In this document: positions 31,481-41,214 of the stretch, piece by piece
Position numbering within the stretch: position 1 is the stretch's first letter
How the letters are laid out: every line of letters begins with the position of its first letter
Assembly (NCBI GenBank): GCA_963825845.1
Contig: CAWGVL010000075.1
Span: forward strand, 94,650 to 158,649
Reading direction: 5' to 3'
Origin: DASQDN01 sp963825845
GTDB taxonomy: Bacteria > Acidobacteriota > Terriglobia > Bryobacterales > Bryobacteraceae
DNA length: 64,000 nucleotides
The notes under the pieces: model-generated
Databases searched by the model: none
What the model saw: only the letters and a program-made list of their open reading frames with translations
Told to the model about the DNA's origin: nothing
Made by a program: the position numbers and the translations under genes

Positions 31481-32702
31481 TTAGTTTACCTTAGCGTGCT
31501 CCGCGGGAGGCAAGCCCTCAATCGATGTGACGCGGGAGCCCGCGATCGTGACTCGGAAATTGCCGTCGTCGCCCGTGCCGGTTAGCGAATCGGGCGTATC
31601 CGTCACGATCTGCATGTTTTTCCATTTCCCCTGCAGTACCTGCCTATACGCGTCGAACATTTTTCGCGCATTTTCCGGGCTGTCCCATTCGGATGCGTAG
31701 AGCAACACTGTCCGCTTATCGGCTTTGTGCTCGACAACTGCGGCGCTTCCGCCTCGCCAGTGAGGAGCGATGGCATCGGCCCGATCCCGGCTGAGATACT
31801 GCTCGAGAAGAATCGAGTGGTCAAACTCGCCCAGAGATCCCGAGGTCAGCGTCTTCCACTCCCGTTCGTCCCGCAATTTCGGCAAAGGTGTCTCAACCGG
31901 GCGAGTATTCGCAAGGTACACATCCGGGTGCATCACCTGCTGCGAACTCACCGGTGGATCCGTGAACACGCGAGCAAATCCCGCCCTGGCCCTCTTTCTG
32001 CACGATGATGTGATTGAATCGCAGGCCCTCGGCATACGGGAAGAGTAAAGACGCGCGCAAATACAGCGGAGCGGCCGCCAACACCGGGAACTGCGTCGAT
32101 GCGGTGTCGGAGCTGCGGTTGGCCATATCGAGAAGGGCCGCGGGCATTTGTTTCAGGGATTGCCCCGATTTGCGCGCCGCGCTTTCCATCATCAGCCAGG
32201 TTGCCTGACCCTCCATCACCGCCATACGGGCCAGCGACGAATCGTCGCTCTTTCCGCGCTTGATAAACTTCCCCAAGTCGAACCGCTGATCGGCGAGGGC
32301 GTGCGCCAACTCATGAAACACGACCATCGATTGCCCGGATGCGTCGCTTCCCTGTAATACGAACAGCCGCTTCTTCTTGAAGTCATAGAATGCCGCTGCC
32401 TGCTCGGTGAGCAGGTCAACCATCGTCCGTGCCAGATCGAATTCCTGCGGGGCCAGCCCGAGCTTTTTCAGCGCCACTTCTTCCGCGCGGATCTCTTCCG
32501 GCTTGACCTCCTCCTTCACCTTCTGTTCCAGATATCGCTTCAGCGCGACTCGATCCATCGTGTCGCACTGCACCTTCTTGAGCGGCTTCCAACCCGTAAT
32601 CTCCGATAGTTCGGCAACGGCGGAATCGACACCTTCGAACGGAGTTTGCGCGGCCGCGATCCACGGAACAACAGCCAGGAGGAGACAGGAAAAAACGCGC
32701 AT
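31481..32702 (-). CDS. Secreted HExxH metallopeptidase-like protein (one frameshift)
   Basis: The real start is probably ATG 32702, giving signal peptide MRVFSCLLLAVVPWIAAAQ. The open frame extends farther upstream but into the divergent gene. The mature protein contains VVFHELAHALADQRFDLGKF (HELAH zinc site, with a downstream acidic helix VMEGQATWLMME as the likely third ligand region), the layout of gluzincins. Near 31995-32005 the frame breaks after HIIVQK. The C-terminal 170 residues continue in a second frame with ARVFTDPPVSSQQVMHPDVY and end at 31481. Corrected length is about 407 residues. Periplasmic location inferred; substrate unknown. Confidence 0.7.
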
Positions 32703-32778
32703 CAGATCTTTCAGGATAGCGGCATTTCGAGGGACGTGTTCGGTACAAGGACGGTTGCCCGATACAATAGGGCCGAAC

Positions 32779-34089
32779 ATGCGTATATCCGAAATCCGGC
32801 TCCACCCGATCGCAATCGCCGACGCTCCTCTCCGCAGTTCGTACGGCCGGCATGCGCCATACGCCCTCCGCACCATCGTTGAGCTGAAGACGACAGATGG
32901 TATTACCGGTATCAGCGAGACGTACGGCGGTGATGGCCCGCTCGCCGCGCTCGAGGCCGCGAAGTCGCGAATCATGGGAATGGACCCGTTCCGGCTGATG
33001 GGCTTATGGCGCGAGTTTATAGCCGATGCAAAGACCGCAGCGTCAGGCGATCGAAGCCAGACATATCTCGTACCCGGCGAGAACCAGCTCGATCAGCACA
33101 CACGCACGTACGCGGCAATCGAGGTTGCTTGCCTCGACATCATCGGCAAGGCTGTCGGAAAGCCCGTCTCCGAGGTAGTCGGCGGCCGGGTGCGTGATTT
33201 AGTGCCGTTCTCGGCCTATCTTTTCTATAAGCATGCGGGCGGTGGCGGGACCGGCACTGATACGCGTGAGGACGAATGGGGCGAGTGCCTCGATCCCCAG
33301 TCCATGGTTCGGCAGGCCCGGAAGATGGTGGCCGAATACGGGTTCCGGGAAATCAAGCTCAAGGGCGGTGTCCTCGAACCCGACCAGGAGATCGAAACGA
33401 TCAAAGCACTGCGCCGCGAATTCGGCCCGGAGTATCCACTTCGCATTGATCCGAACTGCGCCTGGTCTGTGGACACGTCTGTACACGTAGGCCGCGAACT
33501 CGAGGAAGAACTCTCGAACGGCGGCTACCTCGAAGATCCCACGGCGACCCTTGAAGGAATGGCGGAAGTCCGGCGCCGTTTGCGGGCCGAAGGGATCGAG
33601 ATGCCGAACGCAAGCAATGTCGCTGTCACGCACTTCGGCCATGTCGTTGAGGCTGCTCGGCTGGACGCCGTCCAGGTCGTATTGTCGGATCCGCATTATT
33701 GGGGCGGCGTTCGCGCCCTGCTGCGCCTGTCCGATCTGTGCGAAACGCTTGGACTGGGTGTATCGATGCACTCGAACAACCATCTCGGCGTCAGCCTGAT
33801 GGCAATGGCGCACGCGGCCGCTGCGGCGCCCCATGTGCTCTACGCCTGTGATACGCACTATCCGTGGCAAACCGAACAGGATGAGGTAATCGTTGGAGGC
33901 CGCGTCAAGTTTGAGAACGGCGCCGTACGCATAACCGACCGTCCCGGACTGGGAGTCGATCTCGATTACGACCAACTCGCGCGCCTTGAAGAACGATATC
34001 AGAAGCTGCCCTACCGCAAACGTGACGATGAAGCCGAGATGCGCCAGCATGTCGACCCGAACTGGAAGCGCATGCTACCTCGCTGGTAG
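32779..34089 (+). CDS. gudD: Glucarate dehydratase-like enolase-superfamily enzyme
   Basis: Protein of 436 residues starting at ATG 32779 (an open extension upstream runs through the divergent gene and is not real). Mandelate-racemase-group features: the catalytic Lys-x-Lys in REIKLKGGV, the first metal Asp in RIDPNCAWS, further acidic ligands in GGYLEDPTA, and the His region of GVSMHSNNHLG. Length and motif layout match glucarate dehydratase, which converts D-glucarate to 5-keto-4-deoxyglucarate. A neighbouring aldolase or transporter is absent, so a related acid-sugar dehydratase cannot be excluded. A possible -10 element (TACAAT) lies at 32763-32768. A structured hairpin begins two bases after its stop. 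Confidence 0.8.
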   Translation: MRISEIRLHPIAIADAPLRSSYGRHAPYALRTIVELKTTDGITGISETYGGDGPLAALEAAKSRIMGMDPFRLMGLWREFIADAKTAASGDRSQTYLVPGENQLDQHTRTYAAIEVACLDIIGKAVGKPVSEVVGGRVRDLVPFSAYLFYKHAGGGGTGTDTREDEWGECLDPQSMVRQARKMVAEYGFREIKLKGGVLEPDQEIETIKALRREFGPEYPLRIDPNCAWSVDTSVHVGRELEEELSNGGYLEDPTATLEGMAEVRRRLRAEGIEMPNASNVAVTHFGHVVEAARLDAVQVVLSDPHYWGGVRALLRLSDLCETLGLGVSMHSNNHLGVSLMAMAHAAAAAPHVLYACDTHYPWQTEQDEVIVGGRVKFENGAVRITDRPGLGVDLDYDQLARLEERYQKLPYRKRDDEAEMRQHVDPNWKRMLPRW

Positions 34090-34091
34090 TT

Positions 34092-34206
34092 GAGAGCCCG
34101 GGCCATAGGGTGGGGATCACTCCTCGAGGGAGCGGGCAGGAGTTCAGTAGGGATTGTAAGGAAGAAACACTAGGCGGGACGTTGAGGTGAGACCGGGCTC
34201 TCTTTT
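34092..34206 (+). terminator. Large structured terminator or small RNA after gudD
   Basis: GAGAGCCCGG (34092-34101) is exactly complementary to CCGGGCTCTC (34193-34202), which is followed by TTTT. The 90 bases between them can pair further (CCTCGA with TTGAGG, plus a small CTCC/GGAG hairpin). The structure lies between convergent genes. It may be an unusually long intrinsic terminator or a separate small RNA. Confidence 0.5.
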
Positions 34207-34329
34207 CCCGATCTCACTTTATCCCGCTCAATCGCACACTTCTCCGTTCGGTAGCGGTTAGCATTGCAAATAAAGGAGAAAGAAATCTTGAAGTTGCGTC
34301 AACGGCCTGCGGCAAGCTTCGAATGCAGT

Positions 34330-36147
34330 CTAGAAAATGAAGCTCAACCCGCCTCGAACCGCGCGGGGTGAGTGCGCCAGCACAAGCCTGCGACCGTCGG
34401 CCAGCGAAATCGGCAGATATCCTTGCGCGAGCATGTTCCGTAGATCCGCGCTAGCCTCGATCCGCCCCGGAAGCCCGCTCCACATGGGGAGCGGTTGCCG
34501 GACCCGTATGTTGAGACCGGTCTCGGGGTAGAGCCGCTGCGTCAAGTAGACGTGTCCAGGCGTCAAAGCCTGTGAGCCGGACCACTCATAACTAGCCGCG
34601 AACCGAGTGCCCGTAACAGGCGTTACGCCCGACACGCGACTGCGTACCCACTGCCGCTGCGTCCGCCGGATAAGATCCCGAAGGTCGTCTGCGTTGCCTG
34701 TTCCAAGGACGGCTTCGCGATCTGTCGTCAAAACGCCGCCACGGCCGTACGAGACCGATGCGCTGAACCGATCATTGATTTGCTGAGTTATAGTCGCCGT
34801 ATACCCAAGTCGTGAATAACGGCCCACATTGAACACGGAACTGGACGAGGATAGCTCCGGCAGCAGGTCCCCGGTCATGTAAAATCCGTCTGGAGTGCTC
34901 ATTGTCAGCGCGCCGTTCCCAACGACTTCCTTGAACGCCGCCAGATTGTACGTCCGGCTACCAACCTCGATCTCGTAGCCGATCTCCATATTTTGGGAGC
35001 GTTGGACCATCGCACGGCCGTCGCGCAAAGACACGCGCGGCAGAACCGCCAGCGCCATCATGTCGCGCTGCAGGTCCGCATCCACCTCGGTCTGTGAGCC
35101 GCCATGAAGTAACTCCACAGGGGGCGCGCCGGAACTGTAACCCATCTGCAATTTGCCCAACTCACCCAAATCATAGGTGAGGCGCGCAAACGGACTCAGG
35201 TAATTCAAACGGTCCAGGAACGTTACCGAATCCAGGGAAGCGCCATATTCGAGATGGATTCCGTCTGCGACTTCGGCGCGTTCGATGATAGTCAGGGACA
35301 TCGTACGAAGGGCAGGCCCATTCGTCTGAGCGCTGCCTAAAACCGCTGATTGACCGCGACTCGGCAGGGAAACCTGCTGCATGGTCAACTTTACGGCAGG
35401 CCCACTCAAATCGCCCGGACTGAAACTCGTGCGGAAGCCCGTGGTCGGCAGATCCGACTGCAAGCCATATCCGATATTGCCCGCTACCTGAAGATGGCTG
35501 CCGCCAAACAGGGAAGTGGCCAAGGCAAATGTCGTTCCGAGATCGGACTGATTGGCTGACGAAGAAAACGGCGATCCTTCACCTGAAGAAGAAACTCTGA
35601 TGACACCACGGGTATCGGAAAAGATCGAACCGGACGGAGACGATGAGGAAGAGGAAATGCCATTCAGGTCGATCATTCGCAGCACGGGTCGTGTTGACAT
35701 CGAACTTCTAAGAACCCATTTCCAGTCCTCGCTCATCAAAGCCCCCGAGTTGGGAGACGAGTAAACGAGTTCCACGGAACTGAGCACCGATGCCAGATTA
35801 ATGGCGAGAACACTTGTGGCTCCGGCCTGAATCGTAATGTTCCGTTTCAGCGCCGGCATAAAGCTGCTTAAGGTAACCCGGATCGAATAGACGTCGGGCA
35901 GAAGCGACTGAAACCCGAACTCGCCCGAGCTATTGGTCAGGGCGCGTTCGATCTGCCTGTCGTACTTGTTGAAGAGCTGGACGACAGCGCCCATCTGGGG
36001 TACGCCGCCGTTATCGCGAACTGAGCCGGTGAGCGCGCCGAGGAGCTTGTTGGACGAAGCGGCTTCGGAGACACCTGGGGCAATCACCGAGCCTAGGGCT
36101 AGTGCTGTAGCGACTCGCAACGGGCCACTAAACCAATGGGCGTTCAC
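34330..36147 (-). CDS. Outer-membrane beta-barrel protein with carboxypeptidase-regulatory-like N-terminus
   Basis: Protein of 605 residues with a signal peptide (ALALGSVIAPGVSEAA), an N-terminal Ig-like CarboxypepD_reg domain (GSVRDNGGVPQMGAVVQLFN, SGEFGFQSLLPDVYSI), a Ser-rich linker near residue 165 (SSSSSSPSGS), then amphipathic beta strands to a C-terminal Phe (GGLSFIF). This is the order of Acidobacteria TonB-dependent-type proteins, but I see no clear plug domain, so it may be a smaller barrel. It may take up or display oligosaccharide. It is 51 bases downstream of the GWxTD gene on the same strand, and the two are probably cotranscribed. Confidence 0.75.
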   Translation of the reverse strand: MNAHWFSGPLRVATALALGSVIAPGVSEAASSNKLLGALTGSVRDNGGVPQMGAVVQLFNKYDRQIERALTNSSGEFGFQSLLPDVYSIRVTLSSFMPALKRNITIQAGATSVLAINLASVLSSVELVYSSPNSGALMSEDWKWVLRSSMSTRPVLRMIDLNGISSSSSSPSGSIFSDTRGVIRVSSSGEGSPFSSSANQSDLGTTFALATSLFGGSHLQVAGNIGYGLQSDLPTTGFRTSFSPGDLSGPAVKLTMQQVSLPSRGQSAVLGSAQTNGPALRTMSLTIIERAEVADGIHLEYGASLDSVTFLDRLNYLSPFARLTYDLGELGKLQMGYSSGAPPVELLHGGSQTEVDADLQRDMMALAVLPRVSLRDGRAMVQRSQNMEIGYEIEVGSRTYNLAAFKEVVGNGALTMSTPDGFYMTGDLLPELSSSSSVFNVGRYSRLGYTATITQQINDRFSASVSYGRGGVLTTDREAVLGTGNADDLRDLIRRTQRQWVRSRVSGVTPVTGTRFAASYEWSGSQALTPGHVYLTQRLYPETGLNIRVRQPLPMWSGLPGRIEASADLRNMLAQGYLPISLADGRRLVLAHSPRAVRGGLSFIF

Positions 36148-36198
36148 CGATTGCCCTCCCGGCGGTCCGCCTGGCCGGCGAAACCACTCGTCCCTATT

Positions 36199-37869
36199 TT
36201 ACTGCACCGTAAACGTAGCAGACGGATTGAGCGTCTGGTTACGTCTCCGATCCGTGACCTTCATCCGGATCGTATATTGTCCTGGCTCGAGGTTCTGCAG
36301 CGGAAGCACCTTCTCGACGGTCACCTGGTTCGATGAGGCATTCTCCAGCTTCGCGACATCCTCTGTAAATTCAAATACCTTCTGGTTGCTGCCGTTCTTC
36401 ACGACCTCGTATTCGATCGATCCGTCCGGCTTCTGGGTCTTCTCATCCGGCTCGAAGTTGTAGAGCTGTACGTAGATACCCATCTTCTCGTTCTGCTTAA
36501 ACTCTTCCGTCAGCCGGGGACGAACTTTGGAGGTCCCGATTACGAACTGGCCCGTACCAATACTCTTCGTCGGAACCTTCTCAATCAGGTCCGCAACGAT
36601 GAGTGTGCTCGACGCAAGCTTTTCATCATCGAAGTGCGGAACATTGAGCGCCATTTCGTAATTGTTCATGTTTCCGGCCGTGATGTCCTTGGCGACAACG
36701 TTCAGTCGGAATAGACCCGGGGGGAGCGGCACGGATTTCTGATACACGCTAACGCCTTTTACAGCCTCTCCCAGCTGCTGCGTCGGCACTTCGATGCTGA
36801 CCACATCCTCGAAAACGTTCACCACGCGCCGTGACATCGAAGTGATGCGGGCATAGATGTTTACCGTCGCGCGGGATACCCCGTCTTTATCCTGAAACTG
36901 GAGGTCGCGCCGATCGAACTGGAGCGTGATGTTCGTCATGATGCTCGAATTCGTCACGCGCATGAAATCTGCCCGGGCCTTCATAGGCAGCAGGTTGAAC
37001 TTGATCGTCGACGATACAGCCGCCTCGAGGTCCTTGAACTTGACATCGGGTGGCTTCTGAAGGTTCGTGTATTGCTGTAAACGTTCGAACTGGTTCATGC
37101 GCATCGTCGTGGGCTGATTCCCGATGCCGAGGCGCGTACCGTCCGTACGGGTGAAGCGATCCGCCTTGCTGGACAAACCCATCTGTTCCATCATCGTCAG
37201 GCCGGCGCCGGGAACCATCAGGAGCGCGTCTTTCTCCGACGGATCCATCGTCATCCGGTACTCGCCCGTCATCGTCGGGTCAACGAACTCGATCATGACG
37301 TCATTGCCAATGCCTTCGATCCACCGGTACCGCCAGATCTCGAAGGGGAACGTCGATGTGGTTCCGCCGCCTTCTTCGATCGGTCTCTGATAAGAACCGC
37401 CGGAAGGATGGGATTCGATTTCGGCGGGCGGACCGAACGTGATGTATATTCGGCCGCGGTCCGTCTTCCAACCCGGAATGCCCGAAGCGTACCGCTCGTT
37501 CGCGTACGCGATACGGCGGTAGTGCTCTTCCTTATATTCGTTCTCCGCTGAATCGGGCGTTGGATCGCGGCGAAGCCAGAACTGCTCGATAAAGCTCTGC
37601 CGTTCGTCGTCCAAGGCGAGGCGCTTAAATGCCTGCCGCTCCTCATCCGTAATGATGTATCCGACGTCCTCGTTCAGCCATTTGCGGTAAGGGCCTTCAA
37701 GCTCCTTGCGCAGCTTCTCTTCGCGCTTGCGGCGCTCTTTTTCGGTGAGCGGCTTGGCGACAGTCTCTCGACCGGGTTCGGGAGCCACATTTTTTTCGGC
37801 CTGCAACAGGCCGCTGAAAACCAGCAGCCCGGCGACCGGGAAGACAACGGAGAGGCAATTTGCTTTCAT
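36199..37869 (-). CDS. GWxTD-domain secreted protein
   Basis: Start taken at ATG 37869, giving signal peptide MKANCLSVVFPVAGLLVFSG (the frame stays open upstream to 38133 but lacks coding character). A charged helix (TEKERRKREEKLRKELEG) leads to YRKWLNEDVGYIITDEER, the GWxTD-type motif, followed by ERQSFIEQFWLRRDPTPDS and GIPGWKTDRGRIYITFGPP. These segments define the GWxTD family, widespread in Acidobacteriota and other Gram-negative phyla, of unknown biochemical function. The C-terminal half is beta-rich with PLPPGLFRLNVVAKD and a final Ig-like strand pair. Periplasmic or outer-membrane associated. Mature length about 535 residues. Confidence 0.85.
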   Translation of the reverse strand: MKANCLSVVFPVAGLLVFSGLLQAEKNVAPEPGRETVAKPLTEKERRKREEKLRKELEGPYRKWLNEDVGYIITDEERQAFKRLALDDERQSFIEQFWLRRDPTPDSAENEYKEEHYRRIAYANERYASGIPGWKTDRGRIYITFGPPAEIESHPSGGSYQRPIEEGGGTTSTFPFEIWRYRWIEGIGNDVMIEFVDPTMTGEYRMTMDPSEKDALLMVPGAGLTMMEQMGLSSKADRFTRTDGTRLGIGNQPTTMRMNQFERLQQYTNLQKPPDVKFKDLEAAVSSTIKFNLLPMKARADFMRVTNSSIMTNITLQFDRRDLQFQDKDGVSRATVNIYARITSMSRRVVNVFEDVVSIEVPTQQLGEAVKGVSVYQKSVPLPPGLFRLNVVAKDITAGNMNNYEMALNVPHFDDEKLASSTLIVADLIEKVPTKSIGTGQFVIGTSKVRPRLTEEFKQNEKMGIYVQLYNFEPDEKTQKPDGSIEYEVVKNGSNQKVFEFTEDVAKLENASSNQVTVEKVLPLQNLEPGQYTIRMKVTDRRRNQTLNPSATFTVQ

Positions 37870-38279
37870 GACGACAACCGTTCCTCGATCAGATACGGGA
37901 GATGACACGCGGAACCAGTCTAATTTTACCGCCGAACGAGGGGGGTGAGTCAATGAAGCTGTTGGAAATACCCCGGCGCCCCCGCCCGTTTTCGTTTTAG
38001 ACGCAAAATATTGAATGTTCGGGTACATCGCGCGATCAGGACGGACCAGCCGGCGGTCTGGCTTCCATCCAGCATGAACAATGGGACCGCCGCGCTTGGA
38101 CACCGCCCCTGCATCCGCGGGTAGCTGGGACACGAGAATCGGTCAACTTTCTATGATTCCGCGGACAATCTTCGCGCGTTGCCGCGTCTCCAAAATTTCT
38201 ATTTCGTCTAGATTCTGCAACTTAGAATTTCGACAAGCCAATCGCGAAAACCCGCATCGTAATCTCAAATCAGAAAAAG

Positions 38280-38328
38280 GCGCCCGGCAGAGAGAACCCC
38301 AAGGGACTCTCGGTCAGGGCGCTTTTTT
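38280..38328 (+). terminator. Strong intrinsic terminator without an upstream gene on its strand
   Basis: GCGCCC (38280-38285) pairs with GGGCGC (38317-38322); inside it GAGAG pairs with CTCTC; six T follow directly. It points rightward, but no plus-strand gene precedes it. It may end a small RNA starting in 38140-38260 or act as a leader attenuator for the TPR-CHAT gene. The remainder of 37870-38536 has no gene. Confidence 0.6.
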
Positions 38329-38476
38329 CTTATCCCACGTCGGAAGGAAAATATGGAAGAGGAGTCCATTCCCGTTCCACCTGCCGCCCTGTGGTTCTAA
38401 CCTAATACGCGTACTCAGGCGCGTTTCTTTATATAAGGCTCTTCAGGAGTCGCTCTATGTGAGCAATAATGGATGT

Positions 38477-38514
38477 TACAATGTCTGGGAGCTAACTTAC
38501 GAGTAAGCTCCCAG
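38477..38514 (+). promoter_or_regulatory. -10-like element overlapping a long palindrome upstream of the TPR-CHAT gene
   Basis: TACAAT at 38477-38482 resembles a -10 box, although the matching -35 is weak. Directly after it CTGGGAGCT (38485-38493) is mirrored by AGCTCCCAG (38506-38514), with ACT/AGT pairing and a TACG loop inside. The palindrome would cover the transcription start, suggesting either an operator or a 5' stem-loop on the TPR-CHAT mRNA. Confidence 0.5.
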
Positions 38515-38536
38515 GCGCACATCCCTAGCTTTCGCT

Positions 38537-40861
38537 GTGATCCGTCTTCTTGCCTCCCTTTTTGTCCTCGCCACCCTGGGTCTCCCCGCTGACAACAAGA
38601 AATCGCCCGAATTAGAAAACCGGATAAAACACGCGTCCGACCTGCTTCGCACCGGTGAAATCCGTCGTGCCGCGACTGAGTTCCGCGACCTTTTAAATCT
38701 CGCCATCGAAAAAAAGAACGATTACTATGCGGCTCGCTCGAGGCTGGGCCTTTCCGCTTGCTTCCTTGTAACTCATCAATACAAAGAAGCTGTCGCCTAT
38801 GGTGAAAACGCGCTGCGATACGGACTTTCCATTCAGGATGGCGATGTCGCCGTTCGCGCGGCGCTCAATCTGTCGAGCGTCTACCGTCACATCGGCGACT
38901 TCGCGGCGGCCGCGCAAACCATGCGAGATCTGAATCCTGTCCTGCCTCAGATCACCGATCCTTCCCTGAAGGCTCCGTTGTATTTGCATGCCGCCACCAA
39001 CTCCGCACGCGCGGGAGACTGGCAGCGAGCCGAACCGCTTTTCCTCGCCGGCATCGAAACCGCGATCAACAGCGGCGACATGCAGACGGCGGCCATCGGA
39101 TGGAACCAACTCGGGTACATGCGTTTACAGGTCAACGAACTGGCCAAAGCGGAAGCTGCGCTGACCGAAGCGTTCCGAATCCGTCGCTTCGCGGGAAATC
39201 GAAATCTCGGCGCATCTTATGTCTATCTCGGGATGCTTCGACTCGCGCAAGGTGACCACGGGTCAGCGCTCAACCTGCTCACACGCGCCATTGACGTCGC
39301 CTCTCGTGCGGAATTTTCGATACCACTCCCCACTCTTTACTACTGGCGGGCTCGCGCAAAGGTCGCTGCGGGGGACATCAGCAGCGCGTTGGCCGATTTT
39401 GAGCAGGCGATCCAGTGGGCAACGCGATGGCGCCACGAGGTGCTTCCGTCCGACGGCTTGCGGGTCAGCGCCGAGATCAGCCTGAATAAGATCTTTGATG
39501 AGTACGTGCAGACCGGGATGCGCGCCTGGATGACGCGAAAGAGCATCGGATTGGCAAAGCGTATGTTCGAGGTGTCCGAACAACATCGGACGGCTTCCTT
39601 CCGCGAACTGTTGCGCACACAGCAACCGCTTCCGGCGGAATATTGGGAGGCGCTGTCCGAACATCGAAAGTCGCTGATCGCATCCCTCAATTCTTCACAG
39701 ACTGCTTCTCCTTCCCCCGCGCGTCTACGCTTATTGCAGATCGAAGCGCGCTTAGGGCTTCCGTCGGCCGAGCAGACGAGCGCGCGAGTCTCCGAACTTC
39801 AACGGCGTCTCAATGCCGGCGACGCGCTCATAAGCTTCCACACAGGTCAGGAGCACTCGTTTGTCTGGGCGATCACTCGCGACTCATTCGAACCGCACGT
39901 TCTGCCGGGGCTGAAGACAATCGGGCCGGTTGCGAAACGCTACCGCGATTCCATCGAGAAGGACTCCTGGCCTGACGGCTCCAACACGGAGCTCTATTCG
40001 ATGCTCTTCGGTCCGTTGAGTTCGCGAATCCAGTCCAAAGCCGGTTGGCTGCTGTCGCTCGACCACGGTCTGTATGACATTCCCTACGCCGCGCTCGGGC
40101 CTTCGAAGACTCCCTTGATTCTGTTTCACTCGATCCGGGCCATTCCCGGAGCCACGCTCCTCAACCGTCCGGCTGCAATCATTAAAGGAGCGCAGTTTGT
40201 CGGGGCGGGGGACGCAATCTACAATATGGCGGACCCCAGATGGAAGGGGCCGCGTGGCGCCGCTGACAATACCTATGCGCGGCTCGTCAACACTCGCCAG
40301 GAAGTCCTCACCGTTTCTCGCGCCTGGGCGCCGGATCGCGAGCCGACACTCCTGTTCGGCGGCTCGTTCAACCGCTCGGCGCTCGACCAGGCGCTTCGGA
40401 CCGAGCCCGCGATCGTACACATCGCGGCGCATGTCGTGCGAGGGGAAGCGGACGCTTCGAATGTACTGATCGGTCTTGGCCTGACTCAGAATGGAGCATC
40501 CGACTTTCTGACCTCGGCCGACATCGCATCCAGGGCCACAAGCGTTGGATTGGTCAGTATCAACGGGTGCGCATCGGGGGCCGGAGCGGCGCTTCCCGGA
40601 TCGGGATTGATGGGGCTTACGCGTGCGTGGCTCATCGCCGGGGCGACAGCCGTAGCCGCCACCTATTGGCCGATCAACGATGATCGCGGAGATCTGTTCT
40701 CGAGAATGTACGCCGATATCGCAAAGTCGAGCGCGTCGGGAATAACATCCGCGAAAGTGGCCGAGGCGCTGCAAACTGCCCAGATCTCGGCGCTTCGCTC
40801 CGGGACCGCGAGATCACGTCCCTCCAACTGGGCCGCCGTCTTCATCGCCGGCAAGAACTAA
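38537..40861 (+). CDS. Secreted TPR-CHAT (caspase-like) protein
   Basis: Protein of 774 residues. A signal peptide (MIRLLASLFVLATLGLPA) is followed by tetratricopeptide-like repeats over residues 25-330 (for example IRRAATEFRDLLNLAIEKK, KAEAALTEAFRIRRF). A CHAT domain occupies the last ~320 residues, with the caspase-type His in IVHIAAHVVRG and the catalytic Cys in VSINGCASGAG. A DALISFHTGQEHSFVWAITR strand opens the domain. CHAT proteases cleave partner proteins and often act in signalling or defence. A periplasmic form is common in Acidobacteriota, but its targets are unknown. The catalytic dyad is intact. A palindrome lies in its leader. Confidence 0.85.
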   Translation: MIRLLASLFVLATLGLPADNKKSPELENRIKHASDLLRTGEIRRAATEFRDLLNLAIEKKNDYYAARSRLGLSACFLVTHQYKEAVAYGENALRYGLSIQDGDVAVRAALNLSSVYRHIGDFAAAAQTMRDLNPVLPQITDPSLKAPLYLHAATNSARAGDWQRAEPLFLAGIETAINSGDMQTAAIGWNQLGYMRLQVNELAKAEAALTEAFRIRRFAGNRNLGASYVYLGMLRLAQGDHGSALNLLTRAIDVASRAEFSIPLPTLYYWRARAKVAAGDISSALADFEQAIQWATRWRHEVLPSDGLRVSAEISLNKIFDEYVQTGMRAWMTRKSIGLAKRMFEVSEQHRTASFRELLRTQQPLPAEYWEALSEHRKSLIASLNSSQTASPSPARLRLLQIEARLGLPSAEQTSARVSELQRRLNAGDALISFHTGQEHSFVWAITRDSFEPHVLPGLKTIGPVAKRYRDSIEKDSWPDGSNTELYSMLFGPLSSRIQSKAGWLLSLDHGLYDIPYAALGPSKTPLILFHSIRAIPGATLLNRPAAIIKGAQFVGAGDAIYNMADPRWKGPRGAADNTYARLVNTRQEVLTVSRAWAPDREPTLLFGGSFNRSALDQALRTEPAIVHIAAHVVRGEADASNVLIGLGLTQNGASDFLTSADIASRATSVGLVSINGCASGAGAALPGSGLMGLTRAWLIAGATAVAATYWPINDDRGDLFSRMYADIAKSSASGITSAKVAEALQTAQISALRSGTARSRPSNWAAVFIAGKN

Positions 40862-40947
40862 CCGTACCATCAAACCGTGTGTGCCGCTCCCTCTCGATAA
40901 AGCTACGGTTCTCCTGAACCGTGCCCACGCCTGAGAGATCAGCGCCG

Positions 40948-40965
40948 CCCGCCTGGAGAGGCGGG
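40948..40965. repeat. GC-rich hairpin downstream of the TPR-CHAT gene
   Basis: CCCGCCT and AGGCGGG pair across a GGAG loop, 86 bases after the stop. No T-run follows, so a rho-independent terminator is not clear. Confidence 0.4.
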
Positions 40966-41004
40966 TAACCGCAGCTATCAAAAGGATTCGAGGGACTCAA
41001 CGTT

Positions 41005-41214
41005 CGCGGCTTGGATCTGGTGCGAGTCATCACGGCTGCGCTCATTTATTTCCTCGGCGTCCAGTTACCGACAGTCAGGATCAACGTACCCTTGAATAGC
41101 GCGATTCAGAAGTTGGCCGGCATGGACGGGGGCGACGGCAAATCGCCCGCGCAGCGATTTCGAGCCCCGCTGGGAACCGATTGGAATGCGATCAGCGGGG
41201 CTTCTGCGGCTTGA
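41005..41214 (+). pseudogene. Truncated DUF1772 (anthrone oxygenase-like) fragment
   Basis: The frame contains TAALIYFLGVQLPTVRINVP and LNSAIQKL, then TDWNAISG, which match the second half of small DUF1772 membrane proteins. Neither the start nor the last transmembrane helices are present. A GGCG-rich hairpin lies just upstream. The remaining 318 bases to the AhpD-like gene (41215-41532) show no gene. Confidence 0.45.

Noticed and set aside
32407..32778. N-terminal extension of the gudD frame
   Set aside because: It lies entirely under the opposite-strand metallopeptidase gene and lacks enolase-family similarity; the ATG at 32779 matches the family N-terminus.
37870..38133. N-terminal extension of the GWxTD frame
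   Set aside because: It precedes a clear signal peptide at 37869 and has non-coding composition.
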